Of a stretch of DNA of 64,000 bases, positions 46,944-59,826 are shown one piece after another. The notes beneath the pieces were generated by a model. It was given only the letters and a program-made list of their open reading frames with translations. It did not search any database and was not told the DNA's origin. The DNA is from Sclerurus mexicanus (taxonomy: Eukaryota; Chordata; Aves; Passeriformes; Furnariidae), in assembly GCA_013396755.1 (NCBI GenBank), contig VWZF01003567.1, positions 17,963-81,962 on the forward strand. Direction: 5' to 3'. Made by a program: the position numbers and the translations under genes. Positions within the stretch are counted from its first letter, which is position 1; each line of letters opens with the position of its first letter.

Positions 46944-49900
46944 AGTAACTGTTGGAGCTTAAATGACTCAAATGACTCCTTTGGAGATGGCAAATCCCTG
47001 CCTATTTTTCATCTTCTGGTCTTCAACCCGCAGCCTGCACAGCCCTGCCTGCAGTCCCACCTGGCCGTGGCTGCTTCAGGTGGGAACAGCACTGGAGATG
47101 GATCCAATCCTCATCACAGGTATCACTGCCCATACAGGTGTGGTTAAAGTTAGCAACAGTGTGTGTCCAGCTGGAAAAATCATGTTTTCCTCTTGCTACA
47201 CAGGCACAGTTGTCCTTATTCACGCAATGAAGTCTTGTGTTGCGGGCTGGGTCCAAGTTCACTGCTCTGCCTCGTGTGACAATAAAGGACTTTAGCAAAA
47301 AGGTGGAACTTTTTGATTTTCTTTATCAAGTTACCAGAACTTTTCTTAGAAAAATAAACCCTATTTGGTTACAGAGTATTTGTTGTGTTGCTGGGGGAGG
47401 GATCTTAACTAAATTCCTTTTAGGAATTCCAGTTAACTGTTTCAGGGTAAACTGTGGGAAAGCACCACTAGAGGTCACCCAACGTTAATTGTTACCTAAT
47501 TAGCAGATTTTTGACCCTACGTTTTAGGTCACTCTACCACTGTCATATATAAGGCACTGCCAACTTTGACTCTTCAGCTACTTCTGGCAAAACTCACAAG
47601 AGCTGGAGACAGAAAATGTTCCTTCAGCTCTTTCCTCATCAGACTCTTCCCAAGGCTCCCAAATCAGCTTTGCTGTTGACTCTGCAGGCAGCAAATCATT
47701 CCTCTCCCTCAGCAGGGAGATTAATAATGCTGGCAGTGATGAACCTCTGGAAGTGTTGGCTTTAGAGACACTCAGCCCTGGCTGTGTTATCTCAAATAGC
47801 TGCTCACCCATATTGAAAATTAAACCAAGGTGAATTCTACAAGTGAGGGAAATGTGGGGGTAAAAAAAATAAATGTCTTCTGTGTTTTCAGGTCCTTCCC
47901 CACCACACTGTCCCCCTGTACATTTGCAAGCTCTGGTATACAGAAAAAAACGTAGATTTTTATAGCAATTGTTTCATTAACGAAAAGAGAGGTAAAGCAA
48001 AGTTTAAATTTGATTAATGGGTATCTGTTAAAATATCTCTGCATGTGTTTAATCAAAAGCAGATGTTCTATTTGCAGGGGTTTTTCTGTAATCTCTGAAA
48101 ATGATGATAGCAATTTATTTGCCCAAGACAACAGGAAAAGGGATGGCTAATTAGGATGTTCCATAAGGTTAAGACCACCAGCTGCTGGTGCACATGCACA
48201 TGTCACCTCCTAGATGTGATCAAACACACTCGGGGCGCTGGGTCCTCCCATCCCTCTGTGGATAATTGTGTTTGACCAAAGAAAAGAGACTTTCATTTCA
48301 AGCCCAGCTCAGTGCAGGCAAACCCTTGGGCAGCCAAGCTCCCATGGAGTGCTCTATCAAAAATGACCAACTCTTATTTCATTTCTCTTTCCGGGTCACT
48401 GCTGATGCTCTCCTCATCTTCCCCCTTCTACTATTCATTTTACCCATATTTTTGAACATGAGAACTGGAAAGAATATTGCAGTTTCTGAAAAATCAATTA
48501 ATAACTTCACAAGACCAGCGTGTGTGCAGATAGGAAGAAATCATTAAAGTGCTGTGGTTTGAGCAAGAAATTTATCACAGGCTCTGGTATCCTGGTTCCT
48601 TCATCAAGGCAATAAATAAAGAGACCATCAGCATCTCAAAAGTTGCATGGTTTGTCTCCCCACTTTGTAGAGAGATAAATCTTGCAGAGGCAGAAAGCAG
48701 AATTAGTCACAAAATAGCATGGTCATGGTCTCAACTTGTGGAATATGGATGTAATTACCATTTTTTAAAAAACTGAATGATCCTCTAAACTTCTACCCGA
48801 GAAGTTTGCAGGGCCTGGTTGCCCTCCAGACCCCTTGTTGAGTTAGATAATGCAGTTGTCAGGGACACACTCTTTTATCAGACTTTTCTTTGAAAAGTAT
48901 TGAGTGCTGAAGAGTCAGCGTAGGTTTTCCACTCAATGCTAAAGTCTTCACAAAGGTGTAACTTCACTTCATGTAATTTGGGGCTCAGGTGCTCTGATTT
49001 TTGCAACAATCCAATAAATGTGCGAAATTAGCACTGAAAACCAAGGGAAATCAAACTCTTCTGGTGTATTACTGCAATCATGAAACAGGACTCACAGTGG
49101 GCATTATTGCTGAGTGCATGGAGACAACGAACAGCTGAACTCATAGGCCATAAGTTTTTCATCTCAAACTAATCCGTGAACTGCTTTTTCAATTCTCTAA
49201 AAGCATACAAAAATATCAACACAATTCTTCTAAAGTGTCCCCATCACTCCAATCGAAAAGTCACAGGTTGCAAAGGACAACAAATAGCTTTGACACTAAA
49301 AATATCGTAAGTTATTACACTAAAACTGGTTTTGCAATCCCCATTATGGTGTTGCATGTGCTCTCCTTTCCCTGAGGAACTGTGACCTCAACTTGGTGTC
49401 TCCTGCTCTCCCCATGGAAGAGGTTCACATCTACAAAGGCATTGTCTTTCGAAGACCTGGTTTTGATGGGGAAGTGTCAAATGGATCAGGTAAAACCAGT
49501 ATCTTTCCTAGCTAAGATGAAATATAAGAAGGTGCAGACAGAAGTTGCACAGCTGTAGGAAATGAGTGTAATAAAATTCAATGCAACCTTAAGAAGGGGA
49601 AAGATTTGGCCAAATTTTGCCTCATTACATTATGTTGCTAGTTCTGTTGTTTATTGTCCTGTCATCTTATATTCATATCATTTGGCCTTCATCCTCTGTA
49701 ACAATTAAAAATGACGTTCCTTTAAGCCCTGCTTTGCTGTTTCCACTGGTGCTTTCCTCACATGTCCACCCCTGGCATTTATAACCATCACCAGCCTCTG
49801 TGCAATGACCTCTGCCATCACAAAATCTTTAAACACCAGCTTGATTTACTCCAGACTTCATTTCACTTCCTTTGCCATGATGGGATATGTGGCTCCATGC

Positions 49901-50535
49901 ATAAATTCCAGCACTCGCTGGAGCAGAGGCACCTTGGAAGTGCCTGATTTCTGGAGGCAGATTTCTTTTGTCCTTGTGCATGGTAAATCTTGAAATTGCT
50001 GAGGCTTGGAAATTATGCCGGCCAGGGCATGCCGGGGAGATTTGGAATCACACACTGAAATCAATCCCCCTACATTTAGTGACAAAATCTTGCACACAGG
50101 CTCCAGCCTCAGCAATTGGGAAGAAAAGAGGGGCTCGGTCAATATTATCCGGTAATGTGAAAATAACTACAGCTAAAAGGGGCTTCCTGTGTCCAGAAGA
50201 GAAGCAGTTAGGTTGGATTTTATTGGATTAGGACACGAAGGATTAGTGGAGAGGTGGCCTGGCAGTGCTGCTTTGCTGGTTACATTCATTCAAAGACCTT
50301 CTCTGAGCACAGTGTGGTTGCACTTAGGAAGAGTTTGGAGCTCAGTTGTTAGGACTGGCTTTGGACATTTCTGGGGACCCAGAGCTGGAGCCCTGCACCC
50401 TGTGGACAAGCCATCAGGAACTCAGCACAAGGGGGACCAGTGGCTTTGCCTCTCTCAGAGAAGTAACCCCTAAAAATGATATCACTGACAAAGCATTTTC
50501 ACACACTCAGCTGCCCATGAGCAGGTCCTTTTCAT
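46944..50535. other. Unannotated non-coding stretch
   Basis: Just after the gap AAATGACTC occurs twice in tandem (around 46961-46978). A TATA-like TATATAAGG lies at about 47546-47554 with no CpG island near it. An exon-like segment (49377-49489) is described under findings. No gene is called. Confidence 0.45.
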
Positions 50536-50720
50536 TAGGGAAAGGTTCTTCCCCCAGGGAAGTGGTCCCAGAACCAGTCCTGACAGAGCTTAAGAAACAT
50601 CAGGGCAGCGCTCACAGGCACAGGGGGTGTTTTTTGGAGTGTCCTGTACAGTGCCAGTAGTTGGACTCTTTGATCCTTGTGGCTCCCTTCCAACTGAGGA
50701 TAGTTTATGATTTTATGATC
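50536..50720 (+). mobile_element. CR1 LINE fragment with internal deletion
   Basis: 'agggaaaggttcttcccccag' passes directly into 'ggaagtggtcccagaacc', skipping the roughly 30-bp segment that CR1 normally has between them. It then continues 'ctgacagagcttaagaaac', 'gagtgtcctgtacagtgcc' and 'cccttccaactgaggatag', with a TTTATGATTTTATGAT tail. More sequence of CR1 origin may extend upstream to about 50230, but it is too diverged to assert. Confidence 0.9.
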
Positions 50721-53700
50721 TTTGAATGGCAGTGCTGGAAGACATGAGGAGGCTATGCATGACCTGCAGGTGTGCCATGAAGATGCTCTTTTCCTTTTAC
50801 GTATTCTTTGGAAGGCATCTTCCTTAAACGTTGGCGCAGCTCTGCCCCCTAACCTGGAGGTCTGAGTTAAAATGACAATTTGCTCCTCTCCTGGCTAATT
50901 GGAACTCCAGCACAGCTCTTTCACAAGAGGATAATTATGAGCCTGTTTCCCTGCATCTGTTCTGCTTGTCTCCATTTTTGCATTTGTAGCGTCTCGTCCA
51001 CTCTGCTAAGCTGCCAGTCCTCCCCTGGGGACACGCTCTCCTCCTGACAGCTCGTGGGACTGGCTGACTTCCCCTCATCTCCAGAGCGTGTTTTCAGGTC
51101 CTCAGGCTGGGACACACCATCTGGAAGCTGGACCTGTGGACGAGGTGGCTGCTCAGAAAGTGCCTTGTAGTCCTGGATCTCCTCATTACCACCCTGGCAG
51201 CTGGTTGTGGGCTCGGAGGAGCTCCCTGCTAACGAGGGAGCTCATCCTTTCCTCCTCTCCTTGCTTGGCTCAGGAAGAGCTGGTGGCTGAATTGCCTCTG
51301 GCTCACCTTAATCACCTCCATTTATTCCAGGGTTTTGAGCAGCTGCCTATGGAAGCCTCTCAATGGAGATGGAGGTATCACATGGCTTTGCTTTGCCTGC
51401 AGACAATGATTTCATCTTATTAAAATCAGATTTTTGCTCTGCCTTCTGCACTGTGGAGTGAAGTCTCCTACAAACCCCAGAATGCTTTGTGAGGAAAAAA
51501 TACTGGACAGAATCATTTCTTCTTTTCTTTCTTTCAGTAATCCTGAAAATGAGCCATGACTGACAAATGTGAGGCAGAAGGATTTGAAGCACTAGAATTT
51601 CGTTTTCCCACTGTATTTTATACTGAACCAGTGGATGCCACTGTCATTGCAGGAAGGGTTATGAGAGCCTTAAAAGGGTTAAGACCAGGGCCTGAGAACA
51701 CTGATTTTCTGTGCTGTTCTATCCTATCAGTTTACTTTCTCCTTCTGGTCAAAATAGTAACTTATATAATTGCCTAATTCATGTAAGTTAGCAAGGCAAC
51801 AAACGGAATGAAAAATCTTCTGCTCACATAGCTCAGAAACACGAGCCCCCCCATAAAAACACTCATAAATCAAATCAGCACCTCAAACACCTGAAGTGAC
51901 GAGGAGCCACATTGAATTCCTGCACTGCAAGCTGTAAAATGCAAAGCACCGGGCAAAAATGTGCCAGGCAGCCTTTTCAGCAGGGTGTGCATCTCATTGG
52001 CAAGGGCTGCTTCGCATTAGTGCCCCTCAGCTCTCTCACTGATTTGTTTCTCAGGTGTAACAGCTGCCCACAGGTTGTGCCCACACAAGCGGATCGAATG
52101 TGACACGGAGCCAGAACACTGCGGCGCGTTGCTTCTTGTACTAATAAATATTTAAGGATAAAGCCTAAGTACTTGTTCTACAGCATCTGATCCTTCTCTG
52201 TTACAGGAAGCAAAAAAAGCAGCTTGCAAATTGCTGTCCATAATGGAAAAGTTAAAAAAAAAAATAAAAAAATAAAGGATGATGATAAGCCTGTGGTAAT
52301 GGATCGTGTATTTTGAATTGAGTTTTGTTTCTCAGTAAAATTCCATGATTGCCTTTTTTTTTTTCTTTTCGTTTTTATTTCTAATAGCCAGCCCTGTCCC
52401 TCTGCAGAGATCAGCCATGAGGGAAGGGAGAAAAAATGCCCATGGGCCGCATTTCAAGTCTCTTTTCTTCGTGGAGTTTTATCTAGGAAGGGGAAGAAAA
52501 GCATCTCAGCCACTTAGGGTTGGAGCATCCTTCTCCCCTGTCCCCTTTCCCTTGGAGGGATTTACCTAACTCTCACCCCAGTGATGCTCCGTAGCCAAAA
52601 TGTCCTGGCTCCAAACAGCGGTTCCAAAGTGTTCCATAAGCCCATGGTTAGTTCCATGGCTCTGGAAGAAGCATTCACAGGTTTACCGTAACCTTGCAAA
52701 TAATATTTGTACAGTTCCCCTGACAAACAAGCACGGGCAGAAAGCATTTACCAAGGCAGGCAGCGCTAATTGCTTCTGGGAGCGTCTGGAGATTACTCCA
52801 CCTGAAAATATTTGATGTTTTTGATGAAAACTCGTATATTGTGGTGCTCAGGCAACAAGGCAAACATTTCACTCATTTCCTCCCTGGATTTTGAAATTAA
52901 AAAAGGAAAGAGGCACATCTGTGTTCAGGAGTCCATTTTAAAGCTCCTTACCTGGCTGTGTTGGCTTCCCTGGCTGGACAGTATGGGTGGAGTAGAGCAG
53001 GTCAGAAATTTGGGATGTACTCCTAGAACCTCAAGTGCTTTTCACCTCATGGGGCATTTATTGCTTTCAGGATTAGGAATTTGTGATGGAAAAAATGGGG
53101 AGGGGTGGAATTAATTCATTATTTCCTTGTAAGATCACACTCCATCCTCAATTCTGCGACGAGATTTGGCTTCTGTGGACATTTTTCTCTGAGTTAGGGT
53201 AAAGCCTGTGGTGTAAAAGTTGTTTGCTGTGGATATTCTTTGCTCTCTATCAAAAGAGCCACTAAAACAGAGAATAAAATCCCGAAGTGGGGTTTTTGTG
53301 TGGCAATATCTCTATTGATTAAAAAAGGGAGAAAAATAAATTAAAGCAATGACCTTACACTGGTTTTACCTATTTTTATTTTATGTGCCAGAAAATTTCC
53401 ACTGGTCCAGTGGGTTCAGGAGATGTGTTTAGTCTTACTATAAGTTTTTCTTTTATAATTCTGAAATACCCATTTGTTTTTCTCCACTGGTGAAAGCAAA
53501 TTCACAAATGTAAATATACCTTTTAATTTCTGATTGCTGCTGTGGAGTCAACTTGGGGACAGACTGGAAACTGCTGCTGTCACGATTCTGTGGGAAAAAC
53601 CCAACCCTTTAAAATTCATAGTTTTGGGGGTTATGAGATATTTAATTATAAACTGAAGCAAGATGGAAGAGATTCAGAATGGCTATTTGGGACCCAGGAT

Positions 53701-56700
53701 CTTTACCCTGATTGGATAACTGATGCTGCAGGAGGAAAGAGGATAAGGATGAATGGCTGGAAAACCTATTCCACAGCAAATATATTGTACAGAAATGCAC
53801 CTTCCCTTTAACAGAATCCACATCTGCCTTTCTAAATATCTTTGTCAGTGCTCCCATCAAGCTTATTTAGCTCATAGAAGTTCATTCCAGGAATTATCCC
53901 TACATTTTAGGTGGGAGTTATCTGAAATCTTGTAAATGCTGTGTTTTTTATACACTGTGTTTCATATTGGGATCTTTGGGACCGTGATTTGTGGAGAAAA
54001 TGAGAAAATATTCTGATTCAGCCTCAATCAAATCTCTGTTTTCTTGCATCCTGCCCAGGATTTTGAAAGTGGAATTCCCTGAGTAAATATTGGATTAAAT
54101 TTGGTGGATCCAGGGAGTGGATTTTCACTACTGAAGGACTGCCATTGTGCATGGTGATTTAGGAGATTTCAATGTTATTGTCACCCTCAGTGTTCTGAAA
54201 TGCATCTCTCATGCTCCCGAGATCCCTCCCAGCTCTTCTGAAGGAGCAGTTATTGTCATCTGCGAGCAAGGTTGGTTTTGTTCCTCAGCAGGTATTAGAA
54301 GGAGTCCCATGTAATCAGCCAGAGCACATGTGGGTCTTAACATGGGAATTTTTTAGATTAAGCTGTAAAAAAATTCTGGTATCACATATTTTCTTCCTCA
54401 CTTCTCATGTTTCTCCCCCTCAGCAAATCAAAATAAATGTAAGGGGGTTCCTACCATGTTAGCAGTGAGCACTGTGTCTCACAGGTTCTGGGTGGAGGTT
54501 AAGAAGACCGAAAAATAAAAAAAAGGCAAAATAATTGTCATGCCTCACAACGCACCCTCACAACACACCCTCACAGTCAATAGTCTGTGAAGGAGTAATT
54601 CATGTAGGCCTATCAACATTGCATATCTTCAATGCCCTCTTTTCAAAAAAACAATATCCCTCCTACATTTTCCTCTGGTGTGAATGACTGATCCCCAAGA
54701 AAATGCAGAAGGGCCTGGAAATGACAGGATGCCGTAATGGCTCGCAGGGATTGGCTCCTCCCAAGTTTTCAGCACAATTATATGCTTATTACTTCGGAAG
54801 AGTCGGAAAACAACCAAGCTGCAGCTTTTAATGAAGCTTTCATAGCAGCGAGAACTATGAAAAAGCATTTAAAGCAGCTCATCTCCTCCTCTATTCAGGC
54901 TCCCTTTCATTTCCAGAGGCAGTTGCGAGCAGAAATTGGATGCTCTCCAGGTTGGGTTTATAGGGAAGCAGAAAAGGAGATAATGGCGGAAGTTTGTGCT
55001 TTCTTCCCCCATGGAAATTTGATCATCTTCAGCGTTTGATCAGATTTTTGAGGAACACAAGACAGAAAAAAAACACCCCAGCAGAGATATTTCCAATCAT
55101 ACATTTTAAAACCTCCAAAGAGCTTTGCAGAGCCTCCCTGTCTCCAGAGCTGCTTCAGACTTGTCTTTTATTATTTTTGGGGGAAATGCAGAACACAACC
55201 AGTTACTTATTCCTGCCATCTGATTATAAAACCCTGACTCAGAGCAGCTGAAAGTTATGCTTACAATGCACAGACATCCATCCCAGCCCTTTGTACTGTC
55301 AGGCTGCCACCCTAACAAGCCAGAAATATGTATGTGAGTGGAGAAGACATTGCAGGATCAGAGGAACAGTCAGTTAACAGTATATTATTGAGACTGATTC
55401 CTTTGTCAGTCCATAAAAACTAAATGTGACCCCAAAGGAGGCATTTTTTATTCTGGGGATACAGTTTTCTTACCCTTTCATGGCACTGTTTTGATTAGCA
55501 GCATTATTCACAATTCTCTAATTAGAGAGCACAGCACTGGTGTGCTGGGTTTCAGTCTTCAATTTGGATGCTCACAGGCATTACAGATGCCACGAGAAGG
55601 TGTATTTGTGCAATAAGATGGAATAATAATCATTTTCCTTTCTGGTTTCCTGTGCAGAGGCCAGCGGGCCACGATATTTTAATATGAGTCCGCTCTAATC
55701 CTGTGACCTCACACATGCACTTGAAAAACAACCTGACGAAGATGAACAATCTGTTCATTTGTTTTTCTTTGTAAAAGATCTTACTTGAAAATTTGGAATC
55801 AAAGCTTATTTCAGGTTTCATTTCTAAAAGTGCACACAACCCATTAGGTGAGAGAAAAGTAACAAGTGCCAATATCTGCCAAACTGGTCAAATTCAAGTT
55901 CCTGAGGTCAGGATCTCACCTTACACTTGGTGCTCCTGCCAGGTGACCTGGCCTCGTGTGCCAACATGGAATTGCCAACTGGGAAAGGTTCAGCCATTGC
56001 TTTGGAGGTGCCCGAAACTTGACCAAGGGAATTTAACTTTAGAAAGGACATTTGTTTGTTGCTTTGTCTATTTGTTTTCATAAGAATTGCTATTCCTGGC
56101 AGAACGTAAAGCCTGAACTTGACAAGAACAAAATATGGAGCGTTTCTGGGTTCCCAAAAAGTTTCTGGACAGCTGTGAAGAAATCTCATCATGCAGCAAC
56201 CTATTAATAGCAGAGAGGGTACAAACTGCCCCAAATCTCCTCTTCCAGACCTTGAAGAGTCATAACTCTTTGTCATTTTGAGGGATGTTATGGATCAATT
56301 CCCTGCTCAGGATTTTGCTTTACAGGCCCAGCACGGCCCTAAATGTCAGCTGTGGGGAAGTGATTCTCTATTTGTTTATTTGTTTTCCCACCTGAAGCCT
56401 GTCTATATTTCACTGCTCAGAAGTCAACAAAGTGGTTTTACAGCAGCTCTAGTGAAGTGCAGTTCTCCAACTACAGCCCAGCTGTAAAACACACAGAAGA
56501 GCTTTTCCCTTTTTATTTCCAGGCAATGAGTTTTGGTCATGTCAGTTGAACCCACCTAAAAGGAGGAGAAAGAAAGAGAGAAATGACTGTTCAGTGAACC
56601 TGAGGAGAATTATGAAGTTGTACAGTCTCAGAAGGATTTTAGGCAGTTTTATATTGCCCGGCTCAGCTCCCATTTATATGGTCTGTCTCAGAGCCTGAAA

Positions 56701-57580
56701 TGAGCTGAGCTCTGTGCTGGATAGAGAAAACTACTCTGCTGACTGATGGATCTGAGCAATCTGGTTTGGACAGGGCAGGACGAAACAGAAAAGAGAGGAT
56801 TTAGATACACAGAAAACCAAATTCTGTATTACATGTTTATTTTATTCTGCTATAATACATTTAGTGCAAGCAAGAAGTAAATACTGTTAAAATGCCCTCA
56901 TTTGTACATAGAGGAAAACAAAGATTCAGTAAAGAAACAGGAATTTTTAACAGTGAGCTTAGTTATGTCCACATTACTGCTTGAACTTGGAGAAGGAAAA
57001 ACTTCAGCAAGCTGGAAGTTTGTGCTGCAAATGTAACTGCTATTCCAGATAAAAGCATAAACATCTCCTAAATCAGAGTAATTATCCAGTTGTGCCTGTG
57101 TTCTGACTGCGTGAGGCACTCAAAGAGTCTCCCAAGAACCTGGAGACACTCTGAAGAAAGTGTTCTGCCAGTAAAGATTTATCTACAGTTTCACCTGATA
57201 AGATTTTTCATCTTGTTTTGAACAGAGCCATTTACCCTCCTCAGCTGTCTTGCATTCATATATGTAGAGAAGAACTGGATTGATTATCTTCAGGCTTCCT
57301 GCCACTAAACTCAGCAAATTAGCTGCTCATGATTCCAGCAAATGACTGCTCTTTTTTTTTCTCCTAGTGCTCCAGGAGTAATTGAACTGCAAAGCTTTGG
57401 CTGGGAAGCTGAGAACTTGTTCAGAGGCTCCCCAAAGAGGAAAAAGCTGCTGTTATAATTAGTAAAGTGGTACAGCAATAAGTGAGATGGTTCTGATGTC
57501 TCAGGGACTCCAAGGAAATCAAGCTCTTGTTTCTCTTGGTGCCTCTTCTTCTAAAGGTGGATCAACTGCTGTGTGTCACG
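50721..57580. other. Unannotated non-coding stretch
   Basis: No gene or recognised transposon in almost 7 kb. Simple sequence includes an A/AAAT tract (52253-52277), a T-tract near 52353 and a short imperfect CTCACAACRCACC duplication near 54545-54572. Confidence 0.5.
52253..52277. repeat. A-rich tract
   Basis: A11 followed by TAAAAAAATAAA. No attached element recognised. Confidence 0.8.
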
Positions 57581-57710
57581 CTCACAGAATCCCAGACTGG
57601 TTTGGGTTGGAAGGGACCTTAAAGCTCATCTCATTCCAGCCTTCCACTAAACCAGGTAGCTCCAAGCGCCCTCCAACCTGGACTCTTCCACGGATGGGAC
57701 ACATTCAACA
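57581..57710 (-). mobile_element. CR1 LINE fragment, extreme 3' end
   Basis: 'ctcacagaatcccagactgg' then 'tttgggttggaagggacctt', with a shortened middle ('ttccactaaaccaggtagctcc') and 'ccctccaacctggactcttcc'. About 130 bp of a copy with small internal deletions. Confidence 0.92.
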
Positions 57711-58910
57711 GTATTCAACAGCAATATCCAGTTGTAGAAAAGAGAAAGGCCTCTCATTTCAAAATCATAATGCAGTTATCCATGTCTCCCTCAGCCTGGA
57801 TGAGCCCTACATGGCCTTAGAGTTGTATAAAAACAGCAGAAATAAAAAGTTTCAGAAGGAAGATCCCACCTTTTATGGAATGGAGGGATCCTTTACTTCC
57901 CTCCACTCCAGAGAGACTCTCAGATGCTCCCTTGAGTCGAGAGGTCACAATTTGGTGTCACGTACCTGAGGGGCACGTCCAGTTCAGGAGTTAATCCATG
58001 TTTTATCCATGATCAGAAAAAGACTGGCTGCCTTTTCTCCTTGTGCTATTAAAAACTGGGACTCAAAGTCCATGAAAGCCGGTGCTGTTAAACTGGAGTT
58101 GACTATTCGGGGCTAAAAACCAACCCAAACCAAAATAACCACCTTTCAAGGAGGAAACACGGTACATTTCTCACACTTTAGGGCAAAACAGGAGTTGGAA
58201 ATTCCTCAGGGAGGGTTTGTATCTTCCTATGTGTTTTCATAATGCTAAACTTGCATTCCTAGAGGTAATGTGAGAAATTTTAAATTTCTTATTTGTAGTG
58301 CAATTAATAAATACTGACAGTTCTCACCAAAGAAAAAAATGATAAACAATGAATGTATTTGAGTGTCTTTTTTTTGATTTTGCATTCAGAATTAAATGTT
58401 CTTTTCTTTGGAAAGATACTGTGCATGAACCAGTCTATGTTATTGTGTTATTAGATTAACAAGATGCTTTTATAATTGAACTGGTTTCACATTGGGACAC
58501 AATCCCCACATTATTTAAAATATAACATGTTTTCTTCCTTAGTTGTTCTTGATCCCTGTTTATCTTGTAGTTCTGCAGTAAAATTATGGAGAAACAGCTA
58601 CTATTTGCAACTTTTTGCACTTTCAGATATAAATTAAGTTGAAGTCTTGAACATTTCGTTAAAAATACGAAACGTTTTAAAATGTTGCCGATGGATTTAT
58701 GTTCATGGAAATGAAAACATTTAAATCATTTATGGCAAATGTTTAAAGTGATTTAACTGTGGGAGAATTTGTGCCAACAGTTGCCTCAGTGTACGCTTGG
58801 ATCAGCAGACTGACAGACTGAAACAAGATTAAACACAGCTTTGGTTGTGCCTTATTTCTCTTCCCATTGGAAAGCGTTTGAGTCTGGTTAGGAAACAAAA
58901 TCAACTGTAG
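57711..58910. other. Unannotated non-coding stretch
   Basis: AT-rich, with no recognised feature. Confidence 0.5.
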
Positions 58911-59440
58911 GATCACAGAATGGTTTAAGTGGGAGAAGACCTGTAAGATCCTCATGTCCAAGTGCTAACCCAGCAGTGCCAAGGCCACCACTAACCATGT
59001 CCCCAAATGCCACATCCTCATGGCTTTTGAATCCCTCCGGGGATGGGGATCCACCCTTGCCCTGGGCAGATGTGTAGGGCTGGACAACCCTTTCCATGAA
59101 ATTTTTTTTCCTAATATTCACTCTAAACCTTCCCTGTCCCAGCCTGAGGCCGTTCCCTCTCATTCTGTCCCTGTTCCCTGGAAGCAGAGATCAACCTTCC
59201 TCGGCTCCCCCCTCCTGGCAGGGGGTTTTAGGGAATGACAAGGTCCCCCCTGAACATCTTTCTCTCCAGGATGAGCCCCCCTAGCTCCCTCCTGGCCCAT
59301 TCCCTTCCCCGGACATGCTCCAGCCCCTTAATGTCCTTCTGATTGTGAGAAACCCAAAACTGCCTCAGCACAAGGGATGGTCACTGCCCTGGTCCTGCTG
59401 GACACACCGTGGCAGCCACAAGCCAGGATGGTATTCCTTA
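58911..59440 (-). mobile_element. CR1 LINE fragment, longest copy in the window
   Basis: Starts 'gatcacagaatggtttaag' and runs through 'aatattcactctaaaccttcc', 'cctgaggccgttccctctc', 'ctctccaggatgagcccccc', 'gaaacccaaaactgcctcag' and 'ggtcactgccctggtcctgc' to 'agccaggatggtattcc'. It therefore reaches further into the CR1 body than the other copies. Coding potential is destroyed by indels. It ends about 390 bp before the terminal duplicated block. Confidence 0.93.
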
Positions 59441-59826
59441 GGTGCCTGTAAATCAGGAGCAAATGCAGCCTCCAGAAAGCAGGGCTAAAGCTGAAGTTAA
59501 GTCTGTGAAACCCCCATTTCTCAGGGGTTGCTTTGCATCCCCTCAGGGACGGTGCTGGGTGGGAGAGGAGCACCTGAGGGTTGGTTCATGCAAAGCCTGC
59601 GATGCCTCCACTGCATCTCCAGCCTCAGCTCTGTTGGAGCACAGCCGTGGGATCTTGGACAAAGCACTTTAATTTTGTCTCCTCATTTCCCTTTCACCTT
59701 AACAATGCGCTTTCTGCCACTTAGAATAAACTACTTTTCTTATCCAACGACTTTTGGCCGTGGTGTGAACCTTCCAATACGAATAAGGAATAATAATCCA
59801 TCATTCCTCAACTGTACCAACTCTGC
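59441..59826. other. Unique left flank of the duplicated block
   Basis: Non-repetitive sequence present only once in the window. The matching position before the second copy is replaced by Ns, so whether it too is duplicated cannot be seen. Confidence 0.7.

Noticed and set aside
47100..47570. Possible solo LTR (TATA-like box and AATAAA)
   Set aside because: I could not find TG...CA ends, a target-site duplication or a second copy, and the order of the two signals is wrong for an LTR.
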